NCBI RefSeq assembly: GCF_050789285.1
Contig: NZ_JBOUVX010000001.1
Coordinates: 186,001 to 250,000 of the forward strand
DNA length: 64,000 bases
Direction of reading: 5' to 3'
Source: CAVPWP01 sp050789285
Lineage (GTDB): Bacteria; Pseudomonadota; Alphaproteobacteria; Rhodobacterales; Rhodobacteraceae
Part shown: piece after piece, positions 24,896 to 32,583 of the stretch
How the letters are laid out: every line of letters begins with the position of its first letter
How positions within the stretch are numbered: position 1 is the stretch's first letter
Program-made: the position numbers and the translations under genes
Notes under the pieces: model-generated
Database searches by the model: none
Told to the model about the DNA's origin: nothing
What the model saw: only the letters and a program-made list of their open reading frames with translations

Positions 24896-25747
24896 TCAGT
24901 TCGTGCAGGGGATCGGGATTTCCACGACTTCGGCGCCACGGCGGGTGCGCACGGTGCAGACCCGCTCGCGTTCGCGCTGAACGACCTGGGTGCGCTCGAT
25001 GCCCAGAAGGTCGGACTGGTTCATCGCAACGCCTTCCGAGGTTTCGTCGTCGAAGGTGCCCACAAGGGCAAGCGACAGGCTGCCGGTCGATTGCGCCTGC
25101 GCAAGCGAGGCAACCTGCTGCGGCGTGGCTTCGACCGTCACGGTACGCGCCACGGTCGGGCTGTCGCGCTCGGAATCAGCCGACTGGTCGATGGCCAGGA
25201 TTCGGATGCCCGGCTGGATCAGCTGCGTCACTTCCTGGGCTTCGCCGTCCGCCATCTCGGCGCGGCCCGACCAGTAGACGTCGACCCGGTCGCCGGGCGT
25301 CAGGAAGCCTGACACGCCCGAGGCGACGTCGACCCGGATCGCGAAGGCGCGCATCCCCTTGGCAAGACGCGACGACACGCCGGCATCCTCGCCGGGCTCG
25401 GTCACCTTCACTTCGAGGACGGCCTCGTCCTTTTCCATCGCACGCAGCACTGTGCGCAGTTCCTCGTCGCCCTTGGGGAAAATGGCCTCGATCGTCTGGA
25501 ACGCACCCTCGGGCACCGCGTCCTGGGGCCACTTCACCGACCGGACGTCTTCCTTTGTCAGCTTGTCGCCATAGCGCACGGCGCGATTGACCACGAAGAC
25601 ATCGATTGTCGGCACGATGGCGGCACGGGCCGCGCGTTCGCGTTCGAGCTGTTCCTGATAGGTGTTGATATACCCTTGGGCCATGTAGACCGCGAAGCCG
25701 GCAAGGCCGAGTCCAACCAGAAGGACCAATCCGAAAATCATACGCAT
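24896..25747 (-). CDS. cpaB: Flp pilus assembly protein CpaB/RcpC
   Basis: 283 residues. The N-terminus MRMIFGLVLLVGLGLAGFAVYMAQGY is a membrane anchor. It is followed by the SAF domain (IDVFVVNRAVRYGDKLTKEDVRSVKWP), the central GMRAFAIRVDVASGVSGFLTPGDRVDVYW motif typical of RcpC/CpaB, and a C-terminal tail with VCTVRTRRGAEVVEIPIPCTN, where two cysteines could form a disulfide. CpaB proteins are periplasmic partners of the secretin. It lies after the pilin genes and before the terminator at 24811. Confidence 0.92.
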   Translation of the reverse strand: MRMIFGLVLLVGLGLAGFAVYMAQGYINTYQEQLERERAARAAIVPTIDVFVVNRAVRYGDKLTKEDVRSVKWPQDAVPEGAFQTIEAIFPKGDEELRTVLRAMEKDEAVLEVKVTEPGEDAGVSSRLAKGMRAFAIRVDVASGVSGFLTPGDRVDVYWSGRAEMADGEAQEVTQLIQPGIRILAIDQSADSERDSPTVARTVTVEATPQQVASLAQAQSTGSLSLALVGTFDDETSEGVAMNQSDLLGIERTQVVQRERERVCTVRTRRGAEVVEIPIPCTN

Positions 25748-25982
25748 GTTACATTTCCTTCCTACGTCGCGCGTTCACAAGGACCGTTCAGACTTGTCCC
25801 ACCCCAACGCCATGTGCGGACCCTGACGGGTAATTGTGGCGACAGAATGGACAGAAGGCGGATTCGGCATGAAATGTCGCTGGCGTTGACGGGTATCGCG
25901 CACAGTGTCCTGCATGTCACGGCCGACGCTGACCCGACGACCACCAGGCGTGTTGCCACGCCCGAGGGCGGTCGTCGCAGGA

Positions 25983-26207
25983 TCAGTCGGTGCCGGTGCC
26001 GTTGAACGCGTTCACGACGGTCTCATCGTAGCCGCCCGCCTGGTTGATGTCGGCATCGATGGCGGCAGTGACGTTGCCAACGCCGCCGGCGACGACCGTG
26101 ATGACGGCAAGCCCTATCCCGACGATGGCGGCCGTCAGCACGACCCAGTCGACGGTCACGGCGCCGTCCTCATCCTGCGAGAACCGTGAGACGAACTCTT
26201 TCACCAT
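25983..26207 (-). CDS. Flp-type pilin 1
   Basis: 74 residues. A short charged leader (MVKEFVSRFSQDEDG) ends at the prepilin cleavage Gly, and the mature part begins AVTVDWVVLTAAIVGIGLAV, a single hydrophobic helix. The tail ends AFNGTGTD. Compared with the common Flp signature G-xxxx-E-Y, positions +5/+6 are Asp-Trp. It is a paralogue of pilin 2 at 26405, sharing the whole VDWVVLTAAIVG block and the GTD end. The frame extends to 26378 but passes through a terminator hairpin, so MVKEF is the start. TadV would process it. Transcription probably starts between the two pilin genes. Confidence 0.88.
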   Translation of the reverse strand: MVKEFVSRFSQDEDGAVTVDWVVLTAAIVGIGLAVITVVAGGVGNVTAAIDADINQAGGYDETVVNAFNGTGTD

Positions 26208-26335
26208 TGCGCGGCCCTTCCTGCGATTGGCGTAGATCATTGCCTTCGTTTGACACCGAGAATGTGGCGCTTGTTTGGAGGACCAGGGGTGGGACCACGA
26301 CATCGGTGGCTGCCCTGGAAACAGTCCGTTCAAGC

Positions 26336-26363
26336 AAAAACCGCGCCCCCAAGGGAGCGCGGT
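26336..26363 (-). terminator. Intrinsic terminator after pilin 2
   Basis: ACCGCGC (26340-26346) pairs with GCGCGGT (26357-26363), extended by further G-C pairs, and on the minus strand the stem runs into TTTTT (26340-26336). It lies about 40 bases past the pilin 2 stop. A terminator directly after the first pilin fits a separate, abundant pilin mRNA. Confidence 0.8.
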
Positions 26364-26404
26364 CTTGTTTCGGCGCAAGCCGTCTGGCTTGCAGCGACCG
26401 AGGA

Positions 26405-26641
26405 TTAGTCGGTCCCGCCGCCCGAACCAGCGTTCAGCGCGTTCGTCGCGGTGTCCGAGAAGGTCGACGCACCGGCGAGGTCGCTGTCGATCGCGTCGGT
26501 CACGTTGCCGATCGAGCCGGCGACAGCGGTCAGCACGGCGATGCCGAGGCCGACGATCGCGGCGGTCAGCACGACCCAGTCAACCGTCACGGCGCCGGAT
26601 TCGTCGTTCTTGAAGGTCTTCACAAGCTTGAACAGTTCCAT
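26405..26641 (-). CDS. Flp-type pilin 2, likely major pilin
   Basis: 78 residues starting MELFKLVKTF; the codon just upstream (26644) is also ATG, but GGAGG is spaced better for 26641. The leader ends DESG, followed by AVTVDWVVLTAAIVGLGIAV, the hydrophobic pilin helix, and a Ser/Thr/Gly-rich tail ending GSGGGTD. As in pilin 1, Asp-Trp stands where Flp pilins usually have Glu-Tyr. It is first in the cluster, with a GGAGG ribosome-binding site and its own terminator (26336), so it is probably the more strongly expressed of the two. This is inference from gene position. Confidence 0.88.
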   Translation of the reverse strand: MELFKLVKTFKNDESGAVTVDWVVLTAAIVGLGIAVLTAVAGSIGNVTDAIDSDLAGASTFSDTATNALNAGSGGGTD

Positions 26642-26644
26642 CAT

Positions 26645-26986
26645 TCCCTCCGTTCATACGTAAGCTCTGTTGCACTCACCTCAGCGGGTCATTCCGGAGT
26701 GTCCTTTGAACCGGTCGCCGCGTTGGCATGGGCTCATAAAGACCCTTGATTGGGGCAAGAGTTTGGCTTGGATCGTACCTTTTTGCAGAACCCCAAGAAA
26801 TCTGCTGGAATCCGCTCATCCCACGGAAAGTAAACAAGAAAATTCTTTTTCGAACTTTTCGCAAGCGGGCAACTCGGCCAAAGCCGGGGCTTTTTGGTCT
26901 CAGTTGGGCAACAATCGCCGCGCAACGGATGGTTTTTCCACGACTTCTTGGGCACGTTGTCGAAAAACGACCCGAGGCAGACCAGC
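26645..26986. promoter_or_regulatory. Gene-free divergent promoter region between pilin 2 and lytic transglycosylase
   Basis: 342 bases with no credible gene and with lower GC than the flanks, as expected for a divergent control region. The right part holds a long imperfect stem-loop: GTTTTTCCACGAC (26932-26944) against GTTGTCGAAAAAC (26956-26968), 12 of 13 positions pairing including one G-T, around an 11-base loop. It ends 18 bases before the transglycosylase start. I could not assign -35/-10 boxes with confidence. No CtrA-type TTAA-N7-TTAA site is present. Confidence 0.5.
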
Positions 26987-27904
26987 ATGAACCCGGCAGC
27001 TCGCATCCCTGCGACGGTTGCGCTTTGTGCCTTCGTCTTGATGGCGGGGGCGATGGCGGCGGCCCAGACCGCCCCGGCCGCGCCCGAGGAGGGCGCACCC
27101 TCCGTGCCCGCGCCCTCCGCGCCCGCGCCCTTCCCGGAGGTTCAGTCGAAACGGCTGAAACCCCCCGCGCCTGGAACGACGAAGCGCATCACCGTGCAGC
27201 TGACCGAGCTTCCCGATTTCCGCCAGACCCCCGGCCCGATGACGATTCCGCCCGGACCGGGCGGTCCCTGGCGCCAGGACGAGGGCCCGCAGATGCCGGG
27301 CGCCTTCGACTGGTACTGGGCGTCGGTTTCGCCCTCGCTGGCCGAAAGCGGTCCGGCCCGCGTGACCCGCGCGATCGAGATGATCGCGCAGGGTCCCGAT
27401 GGCCAGCCGTCCGCCGCCCCGCGGCTTCAGTCGCTTCAGCAGATCGCCGACCGCCACGGCGTCGACATCCTCAAGGCCACGATCGGAACGCGGGTGTCGC
27501 CCGCGCTTGTGCTTGCCATGATCTCGGTGGAAAGCGCCGGTCGGACCGAGGCGGTGAGCAGCGCGGGGGCGGTGGGGCTGATGCAACTCATGCCTGCGAC
27601 GGCCGAGCGCTTCGGCGTCGCCGACCGCACCAAGCCGCACGAGAACATCCGCGGGGGCGTGGCCTACATGGATTGGCTTCTGAACGAATTCCGGGGCGAC
27701 GCCGTGATGGCGCTGGCCGGCTACAACGCCGGCGAGAACGCGGTGAAGAAACACGAAGGCGTGCCGCCCTACGCCGAAACCCGCGCCTACGTGCCCAAGG
27801 TGCTTGCCGCGTGGACGGTGGCGCGCGGGCTGTGCCTGACCCCGCCCGAGCTTCTCAGCGATCCCTGCGTCTTCGTCGGGCGCCAGGCTGTCCGCTCGAA
27901 CTGA
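26987..27904 (+). CDS. Lytic transglycosylase, SLT domain
   Basis: 305 residues. The N-terminus MNPAARIPATVALCAFVLMAG...AAAQ is a signal peptide, followed by a Pro/Ala-rich linker. The C-terminal SLT domain has the catalytic Glu in ALVLAMISVESAGRTEAVSSAGAVGLMQLMPATAERFGV, then NIRGGVAYMDWLLNEF and ALAGYNAGENAVKKH, all typical. It cuts peptidoglycan to 1,6-anhydromuramoyl products in the periplasm. Its position next to the pilus cluster suggests it could open the wall for pilus assembly, although it reads in the opposite direction. An upstream frame from 26894 has no signal-peptide logic and is rejected. Confidence 0.88.
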   Translation: MNPAARIPATVALCAFVLMAGAMAAAQTAPAAPEEGAPSVPAPSAPAPFPEVQSKRLKPPAPGTTKRITVQLTELPDFRQTPGPMTIPPGPGGPWRQDEGPQMPGAFDWYWASVSPSLAESGPARVTRAIEMIAQGPDGQPSAAPRLQSLQQIADRHGVDILKATIGTRVSPALVLAMISVESAGRTEAVSSAGAVGLMQLMPATAERFGVADRTKPHENIRGGVAYMDWLLNEFRGDAVMALAGYNAGENAVKKHEGVPPYAETRAYVPKVLAAWTVARGLCLTPPELLSDPCVFVGRQAVRSN

Positions 27905-27955
27905 GGGGGCTTGGCCAGTCGGCGCTTCAACGAACGGGTGGCCCGGAAAGGAAAA

Positions 27956-27995
27956 TGCCGCCGGGCGTCAGATCAGGGGCAACGCACCGGCGGCA
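27956..27995 (+). terminator. Hairpin downstream of the lytic transglycosylase gene
   Basis: TGCCGCCGG (27956-27964) and CCGGCGGCA (27987-27995) form a perfect 9-bp stem with a 22-base loop, about 50 bases after the transglycosylase stop. No T-run follows on plus, and AAAA precedes the stem, which is TTTT on minus. It could therefore also end transcripts of the minus-strand scoAB/GNAT unit arriving from the right. Confidence 0.45.
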
Positions 27996-28117
27996 GGAGG
28001 GACTGAGGTGCAATTACACTGCTCTCGCCATTGGTTCGGGTATAGCGCCGGAATGCGTCGAAATTGTGTTCTGTTTCCCGCGCGGCCCTGCCTGCGCGGC
28101 GGAGGACAGGCGCACGA

Positions 28118-28405
28118 TCAGACGGAAAAGACGTCGGCCCATTCCGGGTGACGGGCCCTCCAGCCGTTGACGAATGGGCAAAGCGGAACGATGCGCACGT
28201 GTTCCGCCCGGGCATCGGCCACCAGACGGCGGACAAGCGCGTCGGCCACGCCCTGACCGCGCCAGACGTCCGGCACGCCGGTATGGTCGGCGATGATGAG
28301 GGCGGGCGAGGCGATCGAATAGGTCAGTTCGGCCTCATGCCCGTCCTTGCGCCGCACATACCGGCCGCGGCTGCCCTCGACCTCGCGCAGGATCTCGTCA
28401 GACAA
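28118..28405 (-). CDS. Small YjdJ-type GNAT-like N-acetyltransferase
   Basis: 95 residues, the length of the short YjdJ/COG2388 class. Visible are a beta-rich N-terminus with YSIASPALIIADHTGVPDVWRGQGVADALVRRLVADAR, where RGQGVA is the acetyl-CoA pyrophosphate loop, and VRIVPLCPFVNGWRARHPEWADV, the family C-terminal motif. The substrate is unknown. It overlaps the scoB stop by 8 bases on the same strand, so it is translated from the CoA-transferase mRNA. Confidence 0.85.
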   Translation of the reverse strand: MSDEILREVEGSRGRYVRRKDGHEAELTYSIASPALIIADHTGVPDVWRGQGVADALVRRLVADARAEHVRIVPLCPFVNGWRARHPEWADVFSV

Positions 28406-29024
28406 TGGTGGCTTCCGTCGCGGCGATCATCGCGTCCCGCGTCACGCCGGGGGCGAGTTCGACAACGTGCAGGCCCTTGTGGGTGACATCGAGCACGCCA
28501 AGGTTCGTGATGATGCGGTCGACGACGCCCTTGCCGGTCAGCGGCAGCGTGCACTCGCGCAGCACCTTCGATTCGCCGGCCTTGTTCGTGTGGTCCATCA
28601 CCACGACGACCCGCCCCACGCCGGCGACAAGATCCATCGCGCCGCCCATGCCCTTCACCAGCTTGCCCGGGATCATCCAGTTCGCCAGGTCGCCCTTCTC
28701 GGACACTTCCATCGCGCCAAGGATCGCCATCGCGATCTTGCCGCCCCGGATCATCCCGAAGGACGTCGCGCTGTCGAAATAGGCGGTGTTGGGCAGTTCC
28801 GTGATGGTCTGCTTTCCCGCATTGATGAGATCGGGATCCTCGTCGCCCTCAAGCGGGAAGGGCCCCATGCCCAGCATCCCGTTCTCGGACTGAAGCGTCA
28901 CGCTCACGCCTTTGGGGATGTAGTTCGGCACCAGGGTCGGGATTCCGATCCCGAGGTTCACGTATGTGCCGTCTTCGAGCTCTCGCGCGGCGCGCGCCGC
29001 CATCTGGTTGCGGTCCCAGGGCAT
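28398..29024 (-). CDS. scoB: 3-oxoacid CoA-transferase subunit B
   Basis: 208 residues. The catalytic glutamate lies in LQSENGMLGMGPFP, the family I CoA-transferase motif. GVSVTL and the glycine-rich NLGIGIPTLVPNY at the N-terminus and KGVVDRIITNLGVLDV near the end are also conserved. With subunit A it moves CoA between succinyl-CoA and acetoacetate (or a related 3-oxoacid), for ketone-body or PHB breakdown. Its ATG overlaps the scoA stop (ATGA). The exact acid specificity is not decided by the sequence. Confidence 0.92.
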   Translation of the reverse strand: MPWDRNQMAARAARELEDGTYVNLGIGIPTLVPNYIPKGVSVTLQSENGMLGMGPFPLEGDEDPDLINAGKQTITELPNTAYFDSATSFGMIRGGKIAMAILGAMEVSEKGDLANWMIPGKLVKGMGGAMDLVAGVGRVVVVMDHTNKAGESKVLRECTLPLTGKGVVDRIITNLGVLDVTHKGLHVVELAPGVTRDAMIAATEATIV

Positions 29025-29728
29025 CAGGCTTCCTCCCGCTTGCGCACGGTGCGCTGCTCGATCCGTTTCTCGTGCTGGCCCTGGATCAGGCGGTGCACGT
29101 AGATGCCGGGCAGGTGGACGTGATCGGGGTCAAGGCTGCCCACCGGCACGATCTCTTCCACTTCCATCACGCAGACCCGGCCGCACATCGCCGCCGGCGG
29201 ATTGAAGTTGCGTGCCGTCTTGCGGAAGATCGCGTTGCCGCTTTCGTCGGCCTTCCAGGCCTTGACGATGGCGAGATCGGCGAAGATCCCGCGCTCGAGG
29301 ATGTAGGTCTCGCCGCCGAAGTCCTTGTGCTCCTTGCCCTCGGCGATCACGGTGCCGACGCCGGTGCGGGTGTAGAAGCCGGGAATGCCGGCCCCGCCCG
29401 CGCGCATGCGTTCGGCCAGCGTGCCCTGCGGCGTGAATTCAAGCTCAAGCTCGCCCGACAGGTACTGGCGCATGAATTCGGCGTTCTCGCCCACGTAGGA
29501 CGAGATCATCTTGCGCACTTGGCGCGTCTGAAGAAGGATGCCGATCCCGAAATCGTCGACGCCCGCGTTGTTCGAGGCGAAGGTAAGGTCCTTCACCCCT
29601 GAGGCGCGGATCGCCTCGAGAAGAAGTTCGGGAATGCCACACAGGCCGAAGCCGCCCGAGGCAATGACCATCCCGTCCTTCAACAGACCGTCCAGCGCCT
29701 CGGCCGCCGAGCCATAGACCTTCTTCAT
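29024..29728 (-). CDS. scoA: 3-oxoacid CoA-transferase subunit A
   Basis: 234 residues starting MKKVYGSAAEALDGLLKDG; the frame runs upstream to 29998 but that part is the shadow of topA. IASGGFGLCGIPELLLEAI is the CoA-transferase alpha-subunit signature, and NAGVDDFGIGILLQTRQVRKMISSYVGEN, ELEFTPQGTLAERMRAGGAGIPGFYT and MEVEEIVPVGSLDPDHVHLPGIYV follow in the usual order. It forms the enzyme with scoB. It is the first gene of a scoA-scoB-GNAT unit and follows topA after about 90 bases. Confidence 0.93.
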   Translation of the reverse strand: MKKVYGSAAEALDGLLKDGMVIASGGFGLCGIPELLLEAIRASGVKDLTFASNNAGVDDFGIGILLQTRQVRKMISSYVGENAEFMRQYLSGELELEFTPQGTLAERMRAGGAGIPGFYTRTGVGTVIAEGKEHKDFGGETYILERGIFADLAIVKAWKADESGNAIFRKTARNFNPPAAMCGRVCVMEVEEIVPVGSLDPDHVHLPGIYVHRLIQGQHEKRIEQRTVRKREEA

Positions 29729-29819
29729 GCGTCTCTCCCTGCCTGAGCGTGAAGCCGCCGCCGTTGTGACGCGCGCGCCCCCCTCTGTCAATCGAGACGC
29801 CGCAGCGCAGAAAGGGCGA

Positions 29820-32471
29820 TCAGGCCGTCTTCTTCCCGGCGGACGGTTTCGCCGCCCGCTTCGCCGCCGGCTTCGCCCCTGCCTTCGGACTGGTCTTCGC
29901 GCGGGCCTTGGAACCGGCCTTGGAACCGGCCTTCGAACCGGCCTTGGCGCTCCCCTTCTTGCCGGCCTTGGCCGCGATGAGGTCAAGCGCCATCTCAAGC
30001 GTCACGGACGCGGGGTCGGTCCCCTTGGGCAGGGTGGCGTTGACCTTTTCCCACTTCACGTAAGGCCCGTAACGGCCATCAAGCACCTGGATCGCGCCGC
30101 CCTTTTCGGGGTGGGGGCCGAAGTCCTTCAGCGCGGCCGCCGGTGCCGCACGCCCGCGCCCGCCGCGCCCGGCGGCTTTCTGGGCCAGAACCTCGACCGC
30201 GCGGTTCATGCCGATGGTGAAGACCTCGTCGACCTCGGGCAGGTTCGCGTAAAGCTTGCCGTGCTTGACGTAGGGCCCATAGCGGCCGATCCCGGCCTCG
30301 ACCAGTTCGCCGTCCTCGGGGTGGGGGCCGATCTCGCGCGGCAGGCTGAGAAGGGTCACCGCCTTGGCCAGGTCGATGTCGTCGGGTGCCCAGCCCTTGG
30401 GCAGGCTGGCGCGCGGCGGCTTGGGGGCGTCCTCGGTCGCATGGCCGCGCTGGACATAGGGCCCGAAGCGGCCGTTGAAGAGCCGAATCTCGTCGTCCGC
30501 GTCCACGCCCAGAAGCTTGCCGTCCGGCCCGATCGCGTCGCCCTCATCCATGCCCGGGGGGCCGAAGGGGCGAGTATAGCGGCATTCGGGGTAGTTCGAG
30601 CAGCCGATGAACGCCCCGCCCGAGCGCGCCGTGCGCATCGACAGCCGGCCCTCGCCGCAGACCGGGCAGGCGCGGGGGTCGGACCCGTCCTCGGTCGGAG
30701 GGAAGAGGTGGGGCTCGAGCACCTCGTTGATCTTTTCGAGCACCTCGGTGATCCGCAGCTCGGTCGTCTCGGCCAGGGCGGCGGCGAAGTCGCGCCAGAA
30801 CCTGCCCAGAACCTCCTGCCAGTCGCGGGTGCCGTTGGTGATGTCGTCGAGCTCTTCTTCAAGCTCGGCGGTGAATTCGTAGCCCACGTACTTGCGGAAA
30901 TAGTTCACCAGGAAGGCCGTCACCAGCCGGCCCTTGTCCTCGGGGATCAGGCGGCCCTTGTCCTTGCTGACATAGCCACGGTCCTGGATCGTGGTCACGA
31001 TCGAGGCATAGGTCGACGGCCGGCCGATCCCAAGCTCTTCCATGCGTTTCACCAGTGTCGCCTCGGTGTATCGCGGGGGGGGCTGGGTGAAGTGCTGCTC
31101 GGGCGTGATGTCGCGCTTTTCGGCCGTCTCGCCCTGCATGATCTGGGGCAGGCGGGCGTCGTCGCCGTCCTCGGCGCCCCTGTCGCCGTCGAGAGGGGCG
31201 TCGTCGCGGCCTTCCTGATAGACCTTGATGAAGCCGTCGAAAAGCACCACCTGGCCGGTTGCCCGCAGAGCGACCTGCCCATCGCGCGAGGCGATGTCGA
31301 CCGTGGTGCGTTCAAGCCGCGCCGCCGCCATCTGGCTGGCCAGCGTCCGCTTCCAGATCAGGTCGTACAACTTGCGCTGGTCGGCATCGGTCAGCTTCAG
31401 CTGGCCGGCGTCGCGGCGCATGTCGGTGGGGCGGATGCATTCATGCGCTTCCTGCGCGTTCTTGGCCTTGTTCTTGTACATCCGCGGGCTGTCGGGAAGG
31501 TAGTCGGCCCCGAAGCGGTCGCGGATCGCGTCGCGGGCGGCCATCACCGCCTCGGGGGCCATGTCGATGCCGTCGGTCCGCATGTAGGTGATCAGACCCG
31601 CCTCATAGAGGCGCTGGGCCGCCTGCATGGTCTGGCGCGCGCCGAAGCCGAACTTGCGGCTGGCCTCCTGCTGAAGGGTCGAGGTCATGAAGGGCGCGGA
31701 CGGGTTGCGGTTGGCGGGCTTGGCCTCGACCGACGTGACGAACAGATCGCGCGATCGCACCGCCTGCACGGCCAGCTCGGCCGCGGTTTCGGTCGCGATG
31801 TCGAACTTGTCGAGCTTCCGTCCGCCAAGAACCGTCAGCCGGGCCTCGAATTCCTGCCCGCGCGGCGTGGCCAGACGGGCCTTGACCGTCCAGTACTCCT
31901 GGGCGCGGAAGGCCTCGATCTCCATCTCGCGCTCGACGATGAGGCGCAGGCAGACCGACTGCACGCGTCCTGCCGACTTCGCGCCGGGCAACTTGCGCCA
32001 GAGCACCGGCGACAGGTTGAAGCCCACCAGATAGTCGAGTGCGCGGCGCGCCAGGTAGGCGTGCACAAGCTCCATGTCGATGCCGCGGGGCGCCTTCATC
32101 GCCTCGGTTACCGCGCGTTCGGTGATCGCGTTGAAGACGACACGGCTGACCGGGGTGTCCTTTTTCAGCGCCTTGCGGTCGCGCAGCGCCTCTTCGAGGT
32201 GCCAGCTGATCGCCTCGCCCTCGCGGTCGGGGTCGGTGGCGAGGATGAGCGCGTTGTCCGTCTTCAGGGCGTCGGCGATCGCCTTGAGGTGCTTGCGGCT
32301 GTCGGCAGCGACTTCCCAGGACATCTCGAAGGCGTGGTTGGTGTCGACCGATCCGTCCTTGGCGGGAAGGTCGCGGACATGTCCGTACGAGGCGAGGACA
32401 GTGTAGTCGGGACCGAGGTACTTGTTGATCGTCTTGGCCTTGGCGGGGGATTCGACGACGACGACTGGCAT
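29820..32471 (-). CDS. topA: DNA topoisomerase I
   Basis: 883 residues. MPVVVVESPAKAKTINKYLG begins the TOPRIM domain with YTVLASYGHVRDLP and ILATDPDREGEAISWH (metal site). The catalytic Tyr lies in AGLITYMRTDGIDM. A C-terminal zinc-ribbon (CPVCGEGRLSMRTA...FIGCSNYPECRYTRP) is followed by two topoisomerase C-terminal repeats (GRYGPYVKHGKLYANLP and GRYGPYVKWEKVNATLP). The last 60 residues are a Lys/Ala/Gly/Ser tail with GSKAGSKAGSKA repeats, probably a flexible DNA-binding tail. The upstream frame to 32558 is rejected because MPVVVVESPAK is the family start. It follows dprA on the same strand. Confidence 0.95.
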   Translation of the reverse strand: MPVVVVESPAKAKTINKYLGPDYTVLASYGHVRDLPAKDGSVDTNHAFEMSWEVAADSRKHLKAIADALKTDNALILATDPDREGEAISWHLEEALRDRKALKKDTPVSRVVFNAITERAVTEAMKAPRGIDMELVHAYLARRALDYLVGFNLSPVLWRKLPGAKSAGRVQSVCLRLIVEREMEIEAFRAQEYWTVKARLATPRGQEFEARLTVLGGRKLDKFDIATETAAELAVQAVRSRDLFVTSVEAKPANRNPSAPFMTSTLQQEASRKFGFGARQTMQAAQRLYEAGLITYMRTDGIDMAPEAVMAARDAIRDRFGADYLPDSPRMYKNKAKNAQEAHECIRPTDMRRDAGQLKLTDADQRKLYDLIWKRTLASQMAAARLERTTVDIASRDGQVALRATGQVVLFDGFIKVYQEGRDDAPLDGDRGAEDGDDARLPQIMQGETAEKRDITPEQHFTQPPPRYTEATLVKRMEELGIGRPSTYASIVTTIQDRGYVSKDKGRLIPEDKGRLVTAFLVNYFRKYVGYEFTAELEEELDDITNGTRDWQEVLGRFWRDFAAALAETTELRITEVLEKINEVLEPHLFPPTEDGSDPRACPVCGEGRLSMRTARSGGAFIGCSNYPECRYTRPFGPPGMDEGDAIGPDGKLLGVDADDEIRLFNGRFGPYVQRGHATEDAPKPPRASLPKGWAPDDIDLAKAVTLLSLPREIGPHPEDGELVEAGIGRYGPYVKHGKLYANLPEVDEVFTIGMNRAVEVLAQKAAGRGGRGRAAPAAALKDFGPHPEKGGAIQVLDGRYGPYVKWEKVNATLPKGTDPASVTLEMALDLIAAKAGKKGSAKAGSKAGSKAGSKARAKTSPKAGAKPAAKRAAKPSAGKKTA

Positions 32472-32564
32472 GAAGGTCCCTTTGGCGAATGACGGCGCTT
32501 CATGTGGGACCGGGACGGTCTTTGTCAACGCCGCTTGCGGGGCGTCCGGGGCGGGCAATTCGCC

Positions 32565-32580
32565 CGGCCCTTAAGGGCCG
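32565..32580. repeat. 16-base perfect palindrome between dprA and topA
   Basis: CGGCCCTTAAGGGCCG reads identically on both strands, three bases past the dprA stop. Directly to its left, GGGCGGGCAATTCGCCC forms a second small hairpin. In the dprA to topA direction these could fold as tandem stem-loops, but no T-run follows. They may be a weak terminator or an mRNA 3'-end structure for dprA. Confidence 0.45.
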
Positions 32581-32583
32581 CGG

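Noticed and set aside
29727..32492. A 921-codon open frame on plus opposite topA
   Set aside because: Purely antisense to a complete DNA topoisomerase I with all motifs; composition typical of a third-position GC shadow.
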